Source: Membranipora membranacea (Eukaryota > Bryozoa > Gymnolaemata > Cheilostomatida > Membraniporidae). Taken from it: DNA of 64,000 nt. Every line of letters starts with the position of its first letter. Positions within the stretch are counted from its first letter, which is position 1. Location of the stretch: contig OU612067.1 in assembly GCA_914767715.1 (NCBI GenBank), positions 7,132,001 to 7,196,000 on the forward strand, in the 5' to 3' direction. Position numbers and translations under genes: made by a program. Shown here piece by piece: positions 15,201 through 26,462 of this stretch. The notes beneath the pieces are model-generated. The model saw nothing but the letters and a program-made list of their open reading frames with translations. It was not told the DNA's origin and searched no databases.

Positions 15201-18200
15201 ATCCTTACTGAAATACGTGCTGGATGCTGTTAATTGAAATGAACATTTGTGTCACATTGGCGGATTGGGTGATTAAAGGAGCCAGAAAAAGGTTCATGTC
15301 AACATGTCAATATGTAGGGTAGCGGAATAGCATTAATCTTAGGGGGAAGGGGGCGTCAGGTGGGGGGGGGGGAGACTTTGAGGGTCTCAGTATTTGTATG
15401 TATATAACTTTTGCAAAAGAAAAAGGAAACTATTTTAATAATAAAAAAGTGAACTAATAACAAACTTTCACCTACTATTTAACATCATGTTTTTTTAACA
15501 CCTACCAGAATTTGCCCCTTCAGCGGGTTCGCAAATCACTCCCAGGAGCAACACAATTATAAATGTAGAGAAATCCTTCATTTTTCTGACATATTATATT
15601 TTTGCTCTCTTTCCATCCACACACTTAGTTCAGTTATGAATATACATTGAAGCCTTGTCCGTCTATATCTCCTGATACAGTGGAATGAACTCATCGCTAA
15701 AAGTGTTACTCAAAGTCTGTTGGGTGAGAAGAATCAATAGTGAAATGCATAGACTTGCGAAAAGTTTCAATCAGTGATATGCAATAATGGAAACTCAGAG
15801 AGAAAGCTACAAAATAATATGAAGAACTTCCACTTATTTTCCATATACTTCCAGGAATATTCATTATTTATTTACATGTATCATTTAGAAATTACATTAT
15901 ACATATTTATTACATATTACATATTCATTTATTATTTACAAAGTATGCTTGTATGCTTGCAACACTATCAATGAGCAAGACCCTAAGCTAGTTACCACCA
16001 TCGGTCGAGTTATGCCCACTCACAATTTGTCATCGTTAACCTCTACTTGCCATTTATATTTGGATGATTTGTTCCCTTTTGTACAATCAGAACCATACTT
16101 CTAGGTAGCAATCTGTGGCCTGAACAGTTTTATGGCTTCTAATTCAAAACAAGTAACCAAATATACCATAAATCAGTTTTCCTCCATACATCAAAGGACT
16201 TAACCTGTGATTCCATGTAAACTGTGGTTTTTCAAATATTGTTGCAGACGGGATGCTAAGATTGAAGAGCTTGTTTACTCTTATGATGCCTATAAGGATT
16301 TGTTGGATAAGCAGCAAAGAGGAATGGAGTTTTACCAGAAGCTACAGCACAATGTCGAGAAAGTCAAGGAGAAGACGGCTGGGTTATGTTCTGCTCAGAA
16401 GAAGGAAAGAGCTGTGATAGCGGAGAAGCTGAAGCCTAAAGGTAAACTGAAGTATAAAACTCGCTGAGTAAATAGAGAAATATGAGGCCGCTTGGCCCAA
16501 AAAAAAAGTAGGTCAGATTTCCACAGGTAAACAATGTCTAAAATTTGCTTTGCAGGATGAACACCTATCTTTTAATTGGCAAATTAAGCAGAAAAAAGTT
16601 TGTTTAATTATATGGACTTAGCTATAGGTACCTTACTCCTGTTCAGAATGTCAGAACTCAAAGCATTGTGTTTATTCCAGTTACTTTTCAGTTGCAAACA
16701 TAATCAGCAATTTATAATATCAATTTGATACAGGACACCCCTTGTTAACTTTCTTTTTTAAACAAAAATATTCCTACCAAAACATATTTTTCACATATTA
16801 GTTTAATGTGGGAAGTATTCTCCAAACGATCATATAATGTATATTATTGGCTCTGGGATCCTATGACATCATGGATGTCTTGATAAGCTTCCATACCAAC
16901 ACCTGTACCTGTACCTTGTTAAGCATTTTACTGACCTTGTTAAATATTTAATGTCAAGTATTTAAGTGTCACAGAGAGTTTAATTTCTTTCAAGTTCAGT
17001 AAATCGATGATGTTTTATAGGAATTTGAAAAAGCTAACATCTATACACCTTTATATATGCTGGTGATCAGTTTCTGTATTGATTGGCTCCAGGTTTACTT
17101 ATCCTTTGAGGGAAGATAAATTCTTCAATTTCAAACTGAAATTACTTTTTGATTACCATCTTTGAAGATTTAAATCAATCTATGTTTTCAGTCAGTTGTG
17201 GACGGTGATGATGTTGCGGAACTGGTATTGGTATCCGGGTTATTTTGATTGAAAGTATGATTGTTTCAAAACTGACATAAGATTTTAATGGCAGCTCATG
17301 AGAAAACCTGCTCAAAAATCTCCCAGAATCAAATTTATAATTAATTTTTTTGCAGCAAAACTCTGCCGAACTTTCTGAACATTGCAACATCACTTGGCTT
17401 TGATGGAAAAAAAACTTTTGCGTTGGTTTTGAATGAAAATTGAAAAATCAGTTTGCTTCTCTTGCGTTAATTGGCGGTTGTTGTTGAAACATTTGAATAG
17501 CTCTCAATAACGTATATTATGGGCATATTATTAAGATTTGTACACAAAAATGGTCTGACAATTTTGTCTAAGTTGCTAAATTCAATTCCCTGTATAACCA
17601 TCCTGTAGGACTCTTTGATGATTTCTCAACACTTTCATGTTTTTATTATTTAGGTCCCCCTCCTGCCCGACCTACAGCTAACAAACCTGGTATGCCCGGA
17701 TATCAGCCTCCTGCTGACTCCGCCTCTATAACTGGTGAGGAGAAACCGCAACCTCAAAATAAGAAGTCTAGTGGTCCACCAAAACTCAAGGTCTGTACAG
17801 GTTAATTTTACTATTGATTTTGATGTTATGATGTTATGATCTGACTTACTAAAAGATCGATTCCACTTCTTAGCTTTGTAAATTTACTGCATTGGATATT
17901 TCACAGTTATCTAAGTTGTTTGTTGGTCGTTTTTTTGTGTGGTTTTGTTTCAAAGTGCAGATTGTTATCATGACGATACTCATTCCAGCCCTGTTGACGC
18001 GGGTGCATTTAGATTTACAAAGTATTTCTTAGCAAAACTGCCTTGATTCATAGTTTTAACAATCACAAGACAGTTCATCTTGTCATAGCTATGGAGGGAT
18101 TGAGTGTAGCATCCCAGTGATATATCCGATTGTTCATATCCGCTGTTTCCCTTTATCTAACAATTTAAAAAACACATTATCGATATTTCATATATGATTA

Positions 18201-21200
18201 TATTGATATATTATCTATACATGATATGCATATGATTATTGTAGGACTACTTACCCTTCATGAAGGCCGGAGGTAATGCAGCCTCTGCCATCACCTCAGT
18301 TACTGATGTCGACCTTTTCGATGATATGGATGACCTAGATGACGCGGAGTTACCTGATTTTGATACACCTGCCACGCCTAAGCTGAAAGATTATCTCCCC
18401 TTTATGACTAAAGGAGGCAAGCCTGATATCCCAAATATGGGCGGTGGAGGTAGGTGGCTAATCTGCTTGATCAGCACTATATCCAGTATGATCCAATATG
18501 TCTGTATTTGAAGGTGTACCCCCTTGAGCCGGCGGACGCCACCATATGTGTGTGAAGGACCTGGAGTGCAGGCAAATGGATCAAACTTGATCTCAACATT
18601 AATAAATCTTCTACCACTATCACTTCGAAGAGTATAACACTCTCTACCCTTCAGTTTCCTCCGTGATTTCACATATCAAATGGAGAGTGTACACTCAAGG
18701 GTACAAGGATGTTTTATTGAGGTTTCTTACTCACTGTAAGCTTTAATATTTCAGGTGCTGCTCTGCCACCTGACCTAGCAGGACTTCCTGCAGCTGCTCT
18801 CAAGTATCTCCCAAAAAATATGGGTGGAGCTATGCCTAACAATGGCGCTCAACACTTTCCCACAAACCAGCCGCCTGCACACAGGATGCCGGTATATCAG
18901 CCTGCAGGGCCTGTCAATCCAGGTCATCCCTCACAAGGTGATCCCTCGCAAGGTCATATGCCTGGTCCAGCGGGATTTATAAACAGGTCGATGCGGCCTG
19001 CTGGTCCGATGCATCAGCAAATAACACCTGGAGGGAGAATGCCACCGATGAACCAAAATCCTTCTGCAGGTCATATGGCTCATGGGGGCTTTATACCACA
19101 TGGAGGTTTTATGCCAATGAGAAGTCAAATGGCTCCCGGAGGTCAAATAGCTCCTGGAGTTCCAATGGCTCCAAGAGGTCAAATGGCTCCCGGAGGTCAG
19201 ATGGATCCAAGAGGTCAAATGGCACCTGGAGGCCAGATCGCTCCTGGAGGTCAATTGCCTCATAGGGGTCAAGTCTTGCCTGCAGGTCAACTGCCTCATG
19301 GAGGGACTCCGCCGGTGTCCCATTCTCAAAACCTACCACAGAGGCCGCCAAATACAACTCAAGCTGGTCTGGCAAACCAGCCTGGTTTATACCCACAGCA
19401 GCCCTCACATGCTCCTTTCCAACCCTCTGGAGTTTCTGCTGCCGGGACTGGTCAACTGCCTTTCAATGTACAGACAACCATGCATACACAGCAGATGACA
19501 CATACATTACCAACAAGTGGTCACAACCCCAATCAAGCTAGTGCTTATCGACCTCCATTTAACAACATGCAACACCCTAGTCAGACATCGCAAGGTATGC
19601 ATCCTGGAACCCCTCTAAATTCTCATCAGAGTGTCAGTATTGCACCATCTAATGGTCAGCCACAGAGTACAGTTCCACCAAACAATCAAATGCCAGGAAT
19701 ATCGACCAATGCGAACCATCCTGCTTCATCGAACACTATGGTACATGGGTCACCATCAATGACTGTGAGTGGTGGGGCCAGTCCTATGGGCCCACAAACA
19801 CATATGAATCCAGCAGGTCAGAGTCAGAGAAACTTCGGTGGTCATTTTAATTCCGTAAGCCAAGCTGGTATGGGTGGCCAGCAGCACAGCGTGCAACAAG
19901 ATACGCCCGGCGTTCCTACGAGCCAGCAGCATCAAACACAGAACACACATTCTAATGTCCCTAACATGTCCCAGCACAACCAATTTCCACACTCATCCTT
20001 TCCTAATCAAACTGGTGCTCCTAATATACAGACAACTTATGCTCATCATATGCCTTCCTCAACTCAGTCATCCACTGCAAGACCTGGTCAGCCTATGTCC
20101 CAACGAACAAATTCCCAACACAACAGTCATCTTTCTGCTGGTAGACAACAGCCACAACAACCACAACAACAGCCACAACAACCACAACAGACACAACAAC
20201 CTAGAAACACTGGACCACAAAATGTTCAACATTCTCAAAACACAATGGGCCCTTCCTTTATTAATCACCCTCAATCTCATAATACACACCCACCTCATAT
20301 GGGTGTCTTTCCCCCTCAACCACCTCAGACAAACATCAGAGCACATCATGCTGCCATGGGGCAACCGGGCCCAGGTACCTTACAAAACCCAAGCCAGGTG
20401 CAGCCATCATCCACTGCAAATCCGACACAGATGAAACCTCACACTATGAACCAAAGCAGCCAGCAACCATTGCAACAGCCTGGACTTCTACAGGGGCAGC
20501 AACAATTTAGGCCTCTTCACCCTGGTAATCAGCCACAGCAGCAACTTCCACAGAATGTTCGACCCCAGCAACCAAACCGAATTCATTCTCCAGCCCATAT
20601 CGTACAACAACCATACAATCTGTTAGATTCAGTAACAGGCAGCCCTAGTGCTCAGCCTCTGCAGCCTTTTAGTCTCACTCCGCAGAATTCTGGCAGAGCT
20701 TCCCCTGCATCATCTGTCCACTCTGAGAAACCTAGAAGCTTAGACCAACCATTACAGCCACCTGTCCCAACATCACAACAACAACATCAACATCCACAAC
20801 AACGGCAACAACAACATCCACAGCAACACCCACAAAAACATCCACAACAACATTCACAGCATCCACAACAGCATTCACAACAACAACCACCACAACATCC
20901 ACAGCATCAACAACAACAGATTCATTCATCTAATATGGCAGCAGCTCCAACTCCCCAAAGTCCCAGTCAACCTCAGCAGATGGCTCAAAATCTACCAAAT
21001 CACACAATGGTGAATTCTAACCAACAAATGATTCAAGGTCATCATCCACAACCGACTGTCGTACAACAGCAAAACCCAAACTACCCAGCAGTAAGTCAGA
21101 ATACCTCGCTACCACCCCAGACTCAATTTCAGCCTACAGGGTCTAAAGATGGAGTTAGAAACTGGCTTCAACATCAAAACGGTAAGCCTATAACAGTTAA

Positions 21201-24200
21201 TATATTATTCCCTTTTTAAACTGGTCAACATCCAAAAGTAATGCTTTGGGGATAGTATGTCCCTATAATTTGTCTGCCCAATAATGGGAAGTAGCTTGTC
21301 ATGGAGCAGACCCACCCCCTTTTTGAAGGTGATACAGTAGGTGTCGCTCAAACCAACTTGGAATGCAAATCATATATTAGATACTCCATCTGGTGACTCT
21401 CAACTCTTCAATATATAATTCAGGCAAGTCAAGTTCAACTTAGAGCCTCTGGTTGTTCTTCTTTCAGGCAATCCTCAAAGTAATCAGCAGTCAATACCAG
21501 TAGTAGCTGTCTCTCCTCAGCCTAAGGTAGCAAAATCACATGTTGATGACTTTATGGGCGTGAGCATCATGCCCACAAGTGTCCCTCATGATTATGAATC
21601 CAAGATTGACTGGTCTCAAGCTACAATCACTCCTCAGCCTACCAGCAAAAGTGGTAAGTGAAGATGATCCTAATCAGATTATTACTATACATTATTTTTC
21701 TTTCCGATTTATCATAAGATAGCTGGTTTTTGCATGTAACAAGTATGTAAGTATGTATAGTGAAGAATCATGTTTTTTTTATACTTGGAGGGCCGTGACT
21801 GTAAGCTAGGTATTTTCCGCACTTAATTGTAGCCTTTCTAAGTTTAGTTGAGTTAACAGTGTCTAGCTGGGAGCTTTCATAACACACACTACAATAACAA
21901 CAAATCACATTTACACACTCTATTGATAGATACTAAGCCTGTAAATCTAACTAATATCTCTGCTGAGCGAGATAACACACCGGCGGTATCCAGACAGACG
22001 AGTCGAGGTGATCATCGTGACCCTTACTCTGATGAGCAGTCCTTGGACCAGTTTGTACATGCTGTCGAGAGATATGTGAAACAGATTGAGACTCTTACCA
22101 AACCATCACTGAAGGGACCCACTCCTCTTGATAAGGAATGGCAGGTATGGTAAATGTCATGACTGACTAACAATTATATGACCTGTTACTGGAATATTTT
22201 GATGTGTGGTACAAATAAATACCCGAATCAAATGAGGAAGTTGCAGCCCATTGATTGATTGTGCAGAAATAATGACATGAGAAAAAATATTTGATTGCTT
22301 TCTTTCAGTGGTGAGCTCGTAACATATACTTAGTCTACGGCTGATAAAATTGATTTTGAGTACTTCTTACGAGTCTAAAGATGGTTTATTTTAATGTATT
22401 GTGCTAAACCGTTCAACAAGCCGTGAATTGTTTGATGTGATATTATAATTTCTTACCTGGTTTCTTCTTACTAGGAAATGTGTGATGAACAGGAGAGAGA
22501 AAATAAGAGACACTCTACAGCTGCTGGTCTCAGTGAATCTACCAGAAACAGACATCAGGATATCTTACCTTGTAAGTCTACTGTTATCCTACAATATAAT
22601 ATGTGTATCTAGTGTAATATACTGTTACCCTTCAATATATACTGTCTGTGTCCAATGCGTCCAATGTTTACATCTTGATAAAGCCCGTGTGTGACCAATG
22701 CGTCTGATAATGAATGAATAATCAGCGCCTGATATTTAAGGTTTTTATGGGCTTGTCTATAATTTGGATCTGAAGAATTGTTGCAAAAACTATCTGCACA
22801 TCAATCAGAAAGTTTATTTCTGGGTCTTCGTAATGAAGCATGTTGATTTCCATAATTGGGTTGCTGAATTTCACTGGGCACCTGAATGCCATGACAGACA
22901 GAGAGGTTGGTATATGCAGGCCTGACAGAAATGGGTATCGGATTAATTCAATGATTTCAGATGACAGGTATCGAGTGATGCTGAAAGATCAAAAGAACGA
23001 CTACATAAACGCCAGCGTTATAGATGTAAGTGCTGTCTGTGTCTGTGATTGAACTGATCACACAAAACCAATATTCAGCCTTTTTCAAGATCCTTTCAAT
23101 TTTGCAGATAGATATGAAATCGTTTGGTCACTATTGATATTGGATAAGGTTAAGGACCAGTTGTTGCGATTCCCAATTACTCAGACAACCAGCATTCCAC
23201 CAGATCATTGTTTACAATGTTGGATGATGTCACATACCAGCTTCTTAATTATTTTGTAGAACCTTCCTCAAGGATGCCCAGTCTTTATAGCTGCACAGGG
23301 CCCTCTAAATCAGACAGAGGCTGACTTCTGGACGATGATCATGCAACAGAAGATTGAGGTACCTTTATGTCTTATCATGATTACATTAAGAGAGTGTAGC
23401 ACATCAAGGAGTCGGAATTTTGTTTTTGACAGTCGATATTGTATAAGGGTGGGACACATAACTTTCATGATTATTAATTGATGTTACCAATCTGAATTCA
23501 ACAGCCTGATTATCCCTGGTTGAACTGTCAAACACCAGTTTTATTTGGAACTATTTTTCGCTTCCATAGGTCGGTACGTAGATCTGAGACTTTTTGTGCT
23601 CAAAAGCTTTGCTCTCTTGGTCATTCAATTCAATTGGTAAGATTTTTTCGAATCGAATACCTCTGAAGAAATATAGTTCTTTCAAGCAGTAGGTGATTTG
23701 GAAACAAGAGCTCTGGCAGGTGTGTCTCATCTCAGCAATGAATGCTGAGATATTCATTTTGGCTGTTTTTAATTGAAATTTTAATATTCGATTTTAGTGG
23801 TGTGTCTCCCTTCTTTATTGTAGTATGTTGTAATGTTATCTCGCTGGAGCGAGCAAGATCATTCAGAGTCTGCTCGGTACTGGCCTCGGGATAGGAACGA
23901 TCGACTCAGCTTCGGAAATCTACTAATCACCCTACATCTCACTAACAACCATAAATACTGGATAGAGAGGAGAATTAACATCACAAATCTCGCAGTAAGT
24001 CCCAGTCTACAACTGTTTTGAGTGTGTATTTTACCTAAATTAAGGAGTATACATGTTGATGCACCTGATAGCAGCCTGAGGGCCCTTTGACTCATCAGCA
24101 AAGATATTTGGCGCTGACTTATTTTTAATGTTGTTAGTATTGCCATGTTTTTACTCTTTTATATCCGTAACCTCATAACTTTGGTATCACCTCGCCGTAT

Positions 24201-26388
24201 TCAATTTGCCGCAACTCTCATATATGTAAACACGATGACATGGCTTGATTGATGTGAGACCTGAGGGAAAATGAAATGAGGCTCGTTGTCTCAACCAGCT
24301 ATGCTATTGTGATGTCTCGGAAGTATAGCTGAGATTTCAATTGCAACAACTACTGTTTAGCTTTGACTTTTATATTACAGACGAAGGAGACTCATTTGTG
24401 CACCCAGCTTGAGTTTACTAGTTGGCCTCTGCCAGGATCGAACTCATTACCTGAGCCTATGCCTCTACTTCTACTAGTGAATGAAGTCACAGCTCTGCAC
24501 AAGAAACAAAGGAGTGTCACAACTCCTATCATAGTGCATTGTGGGTAAGTGATACGTTAAAGAAAATTTTACCAAGGGCAATACTTATTTGTGAAATCCT
24601 TATCATAAAACAAGAGACTTCAAAAGTGCATCATTTTTGTTAACTCATGGATTTAATCTGCTCAATAAGAGCTGACACTCCTGGAGGGCCTTTCAATTAA
24701 AACCAGCCAAAATTTCTGTCTAATCGCTTACTCAGTAAGCGAGTAAGACCTGCTAGAGGTCTCCTTCCAAAATAGCTCACTCTATACACTTGGAGTGAAC
24801 GAATTTGTTTAATTGGACTACCAAATGAGCGAAGATTTTGAGCTCAGTGATAGTGATCATCCACTCATTCCAATTGTCACGCCAACTGTCTTCCCTTTTG
24901 ATATAGTTGGTATGTTTTGTAGTAACGGCATCAGTAAGACAGGAGTATTCCTTACACTGTATAACGCTGTGCTAGCTGTAAACTCTGGACAGGGAATAGT
25001 CAGCGTGGGACGTACTGTTGGACTTCTGCGGCAGCGACGTCGTGGTCTTGTGTCAACACAAAAGGAATACCTGTTTTGCCACACTGCGTTACTTTACTAT
25101 GCGCAGGATATCCTTGTAAAACGTAAGTTTTGCAGATCTTAATCAGGCATGTGTTGTGTTTAGATACTAATCCTCTATCCATAGAACATTGTTATTGAAT
25201 GTTAATTATTTATTCAAATCGATCACTTTGCCAAATAAATTCAACCTTGGAGAACTAGAACTTCAGCTGGTCATCATGGCGACATCATCGATTAATAGTT
25301 TAATGGTTAGTTCATGGCTCACTGGTTCTGAAGAGCCTTTAAAACTAACTAGAAACACTTGGTTGCGCCAATATCTATAAGCAATGATGTGCTTATGCTG
25401 TTGAGTTGCTGTTATGTTCTGTGGCAATAAGGTATTCACAAACATAGTTGATTACTTCTTTGTTTTTTAGGTGGTATCTTGACATCACAAGCCTCATTCT
25501 CTAAGCCTCTGGCACAACCTGGGATGAAGTCACATGGCAGAACTCCCTCCAATGATTTCATCATGAGTGATACAAGCTTAGCATTACTTGGTGAGCTGTC
25601 ACTCACATCAACAACAACCAATCAGAAAAAAGGACCTGTATCCTCCACCAATGAGAACAAAGGTTCATCCTCGCCAGCAAATCAGAGAAAAGGATCAGAG
25701 TCAACATTAACCAATGGAAGTGGGGTACCAAGTTCTATCATTCAGAGTGGTCAAGGTCAAACTCAGCAGAATATTAAAATTTCAGGTACAAGCATGGGTA
25801 TTTACATTTTGCACCTTTCTGTCTCAAAACTTTAGTGGTTTTGCCCTTGCTGATGTGTATGTTTAGGTTCGAATGATGGATTTGAAAGCTTTTCGTCCCT
25901 CCTTCCATTCCTTGCCAAGGATATATTAACAAGCTTTCATCTATTTATATTTGTAAAGAGATGCCACTTTCTGACCATTAAAAATCTTCCCACTTTTATC
26001 AGTGAGTCCAACCTATTTACCAATATGACCTACTGGTCTTGATCGTCACATATAAGAAATATTAAAACTTCCTGTATTTTCAGATTCAGCACCATTGACT
26101 TCACAACTCAGCAAGCAGCAGGAGCTCTCTAGACCAGCAGACTCATTGCTGACAGCCCCTACCCATCAGAGTCAGCCACAAGGAGCATCAGAGCCGGAAT
26201 CTACATCTACCACTGCAGTATTAGATATATCAGATCCACAGACATTTGAGCTTGGTCAGGGCAGACAGAGGATCACTAAGGCAGATTTCTTTGACCCTAA
26301 TGCTGGAATAAAAAAATCTGTAAAACAATCTGATGATCCGTTCAGCGGGTTGGATCCAATGTGGTCACTAGGTGTGGGCAAGAAATGA
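3227..26388 (+). CDS. PTPN23: HD-PTP / PTPN23 homologue (Bro1-V-proline-rich-pseudophosphatase), 29 exons, ~2239 aa
   Basis: This is the ESCRT-associated adaptor HD-PTP, which in animals sorts ubiquitinated receptors at endosomes. Exons: 3227-3310, 4021-4095, 4315-4445, 4938-5065, 5280-5410, 6413-6574, 7088-7246, 7777-7915, 8397-8511, 9194-9259, 9824-9963, 10851-10942, 11507-11711, 12157-12317, 12873-13024, 16248-16441, 17654-17790, 18245-18449, 18755-21181, 21468-21653, 21930-22144, 22475-22571, 22961-23025, 23260-23358, 23824-23994, 24381-24544, 24923-25122, 25471-25785, 26084-26388. All phases match; the total is 6720 nt. Bro1 spans about residues 1-370 (start MEAARLPMIYFDG), the V domain about 371-711, a Pro/Gln/His-rich region about 712-1740, the PTP domain about 1765-2033, and a Ser/Thr/Gln tail to 2239. 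Human HD-PTP has 1636 residues; the excess is in the proline-rich region, mostly one 2.4-kb exon. In the PTP domain KNDYINAS and the QKEY Q-loop are present. The P-loop reads HCGNGISKTG, with Lys for the essential Arg, and the WPD loop reads WPLPG, with no Asp. It is therefore predicted to be catalytically dead. Confidence 0.95.
4590..4672 (+). repeat. LINE 3'-tail repeat in PTPN23 intron 3
   Basis: The segment around TTTGCACATCAGGGAGAACA, CATCTTCGGATGATGGTTG and CAATAAAAATGTATATATA is nearly identical to 42116-42175, where it directly follows the C-terminal codons of a LINE ORF2. It is therefore a severely 5'-truncated LINE tail. The inner CATCTTCGGATGATG forms a small hairpin, as in several non-LTR 3' UTRs recognised by their reverse transcriptase. 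Confidence 0.7.
4680..4880. repeat. Possible MITE-like dispersed repeat in PTPN23 intron 3
   Basis: The segment begins with a CTGAGGTCTTTCAATTAG-like end that resembles the ends of the repeats at 12480-12700 and 24680-24830. The interior is only weakly similar by eye, so family membership is tentative. Confidence 0.35.
5977..6011. repeat. 35-bp near-perfect palindrome flanked by a 7-bp direct repeat
   Basis: In PTPN23 intron 5 the arms CTAGCCCTGTTCACAC and GTGTGAACAGGGCTAG are perfect reverse complements around a GGC centre. GTTCTTC occurs directly on both sides (5970-5976 and 6012-6018), as expected for a target-site duplication. It is probably a minimal fold-back remnant of a DNA transposon. 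Confidence 0.8.
9636..9790. repeat. Fold-back (inverted-repeat) element in PTPN23 intron 10
   Basis: The left arm (AAAGACTGCCCAAAGACC, then TTATAG.CAGGCAGTT) at 9639-9680 is matched in inverse orientation by AACTGCCTG.CTATAA and GGTCTTTGGG.AGT at 9740-9780. Arms are imperfect and about 45 bp long. It is likely a small non-autonomous DNA element (MITE). Confidence 0.65.
10959..11078. repeat. 120-bp fold-back element in PTPN23 intron 12
   Basis: The sequence starts GTGCTCAAATTTTGC and ends GCAATAATTGAGCAC. Inner blocks GGGTTGA / TCAACCC and CATCAACCA / TGGTTGATA continue the pairing to the middle, giving about 50-bp imperfect arms. It is probably a MITE. Confidence 0.7.
12480..12700. repeat. 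MITE-like dispersed repeat, copy in PTPN23 intron 14
   Basis: This copy shares blocks with 24680-24830: a segment resembling GCTCACTCAGTGAG, then AGACCTGCTGGGGTCTC (itself a small palindrome), then GAACGAATTTATCTAATTG, and a terminal CTTTCAATTA-like motif in inverse orientation. The inverted ends and central palindrome fit a non-autonomous DNA transposon. Confidence 0.6.
13981..15581 (-). CDS. Nested antisense fucolectin-like secreted protein with an in-frame TGA (possible pseudogene)
   Basis: Four minus-strand exons lie wholly inside PTPN23 intron 15: 15506-15581, 14957-15169, 14502-14684 and 13981-14207. Every junction is phase 1 with GT-AG sites and the coding sum is 699 nt (232 codons plus stop). 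Exon 1 encodes a signal peptide (MKDFSTFIIVLLLGVICEPA). Exons 3-4 give a galactose-binding-like F-type lectin domain: a DGDPHT segment, ESNPWLLADHENAHYIVGAV, NRIDCCQERLRN, and the C-terminal KYGRYVRLPI and DELEVYGY. This matches the eel-fucolectin/tachylectin-4/pentraxin (FTP) pattern, so a secreted carbohydrate-binding role is likely. Codon 128 (14590-14592) is TGA, just before ESNPW. It could be a nonsense mutation, a sequence error, or less likely a selenocysteine codon. The rest of the frame is intact, so any decay is recent. Confidence 0.7.
15342..15372 (+). repeat. G-run tract (possible G-quadruplex)
   Basis: Two G5 runs joined by AA are followed after CGTCAGGT by a run of eleven G. This satisfies the general G-quadruplex pattern on the + strand. 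It lies in PTPN23 intron 15 and, antisense, in intron 1 of the nested lectin gene. Confidence 0.6.
18525..18600. repeat. Short dispersed repeat related to the 32280-32450 fold-back
   Basis: The block TGCAGGCAAATGGATCAAAC followed by TTG resembles TGCAGGCAAACTGGACCAAA at 32421-32440. It lies in PTPN23 intron 18. Similarity is limited to about 30 bp, so it may be a fragment of the same non-autonomous element family. Confidence 0.4.
19120..20940 (+). repeat. Coding tandem repeats in PTPN23 exon 19 (MAPGGQ, then Gln/His-rich)
   Basis: From about 19120 to 19300 an imperfect 18-24-bp unit encodes repeats of the MAPGGQ/MAPRGQ type. From 20140 to 20210 and 20770 to 20930, CAA/CAG/CAC codon runs encode QQPQQ and QHPQQH tracts. 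These explain the open frames on the other strand here. The region corresponds to the disordered proline-rich segment that binds ESCRT and SH3 partners in HD-PTP and ALIX. Confidence 0.85.
24680..24830. repeat. MITE-like dispersed repeat, copy in PTPN23 intron 26
   Basis: This copy shares the GCTTACTCAGTAAGCGAGTA block, AGACCTGCTAGAGGTCTC palindrome and GAACGAATTTGTTTAATTG end with the copy at 12480-12700. It sits directly upstream of the exon carrying the degenerate PTP P-loop, without touching its acceptor site. Confidence 0.6.
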
Positions 26389-26456
26389 GACCATCTTGTA
26401 TATCATGTGTATTAGACTACTTTTTTAACATCTGTCAGATTTCCTGGTAGGGGTAG

Positions 26457-26462
26457 AATAAA
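26457..26462 (+). terminator. PTPN23 polyadenylation signal
   Basis: A canonical AATAAA lies about 69 bp after the PTPN23 stop codon (26386-26388), in a stretch otherwise free of coding potential. Confidence 0.7.

Noticed and set aside
18931-20929. Long open frames antisense or out of frame to PTPN23 exon 19
   Set aside because: They mirror the low-complexity CAA/CAC and CCA/GGT codons of the real frame; no domains or splice context.
24908-24922. Alternative acceptor for PTPN23 exon 27 at about 24906
   Set aside because: It would add a few codons and then an in-frame TAG; the acceptor at 24921-24922 continues the PTP frame.
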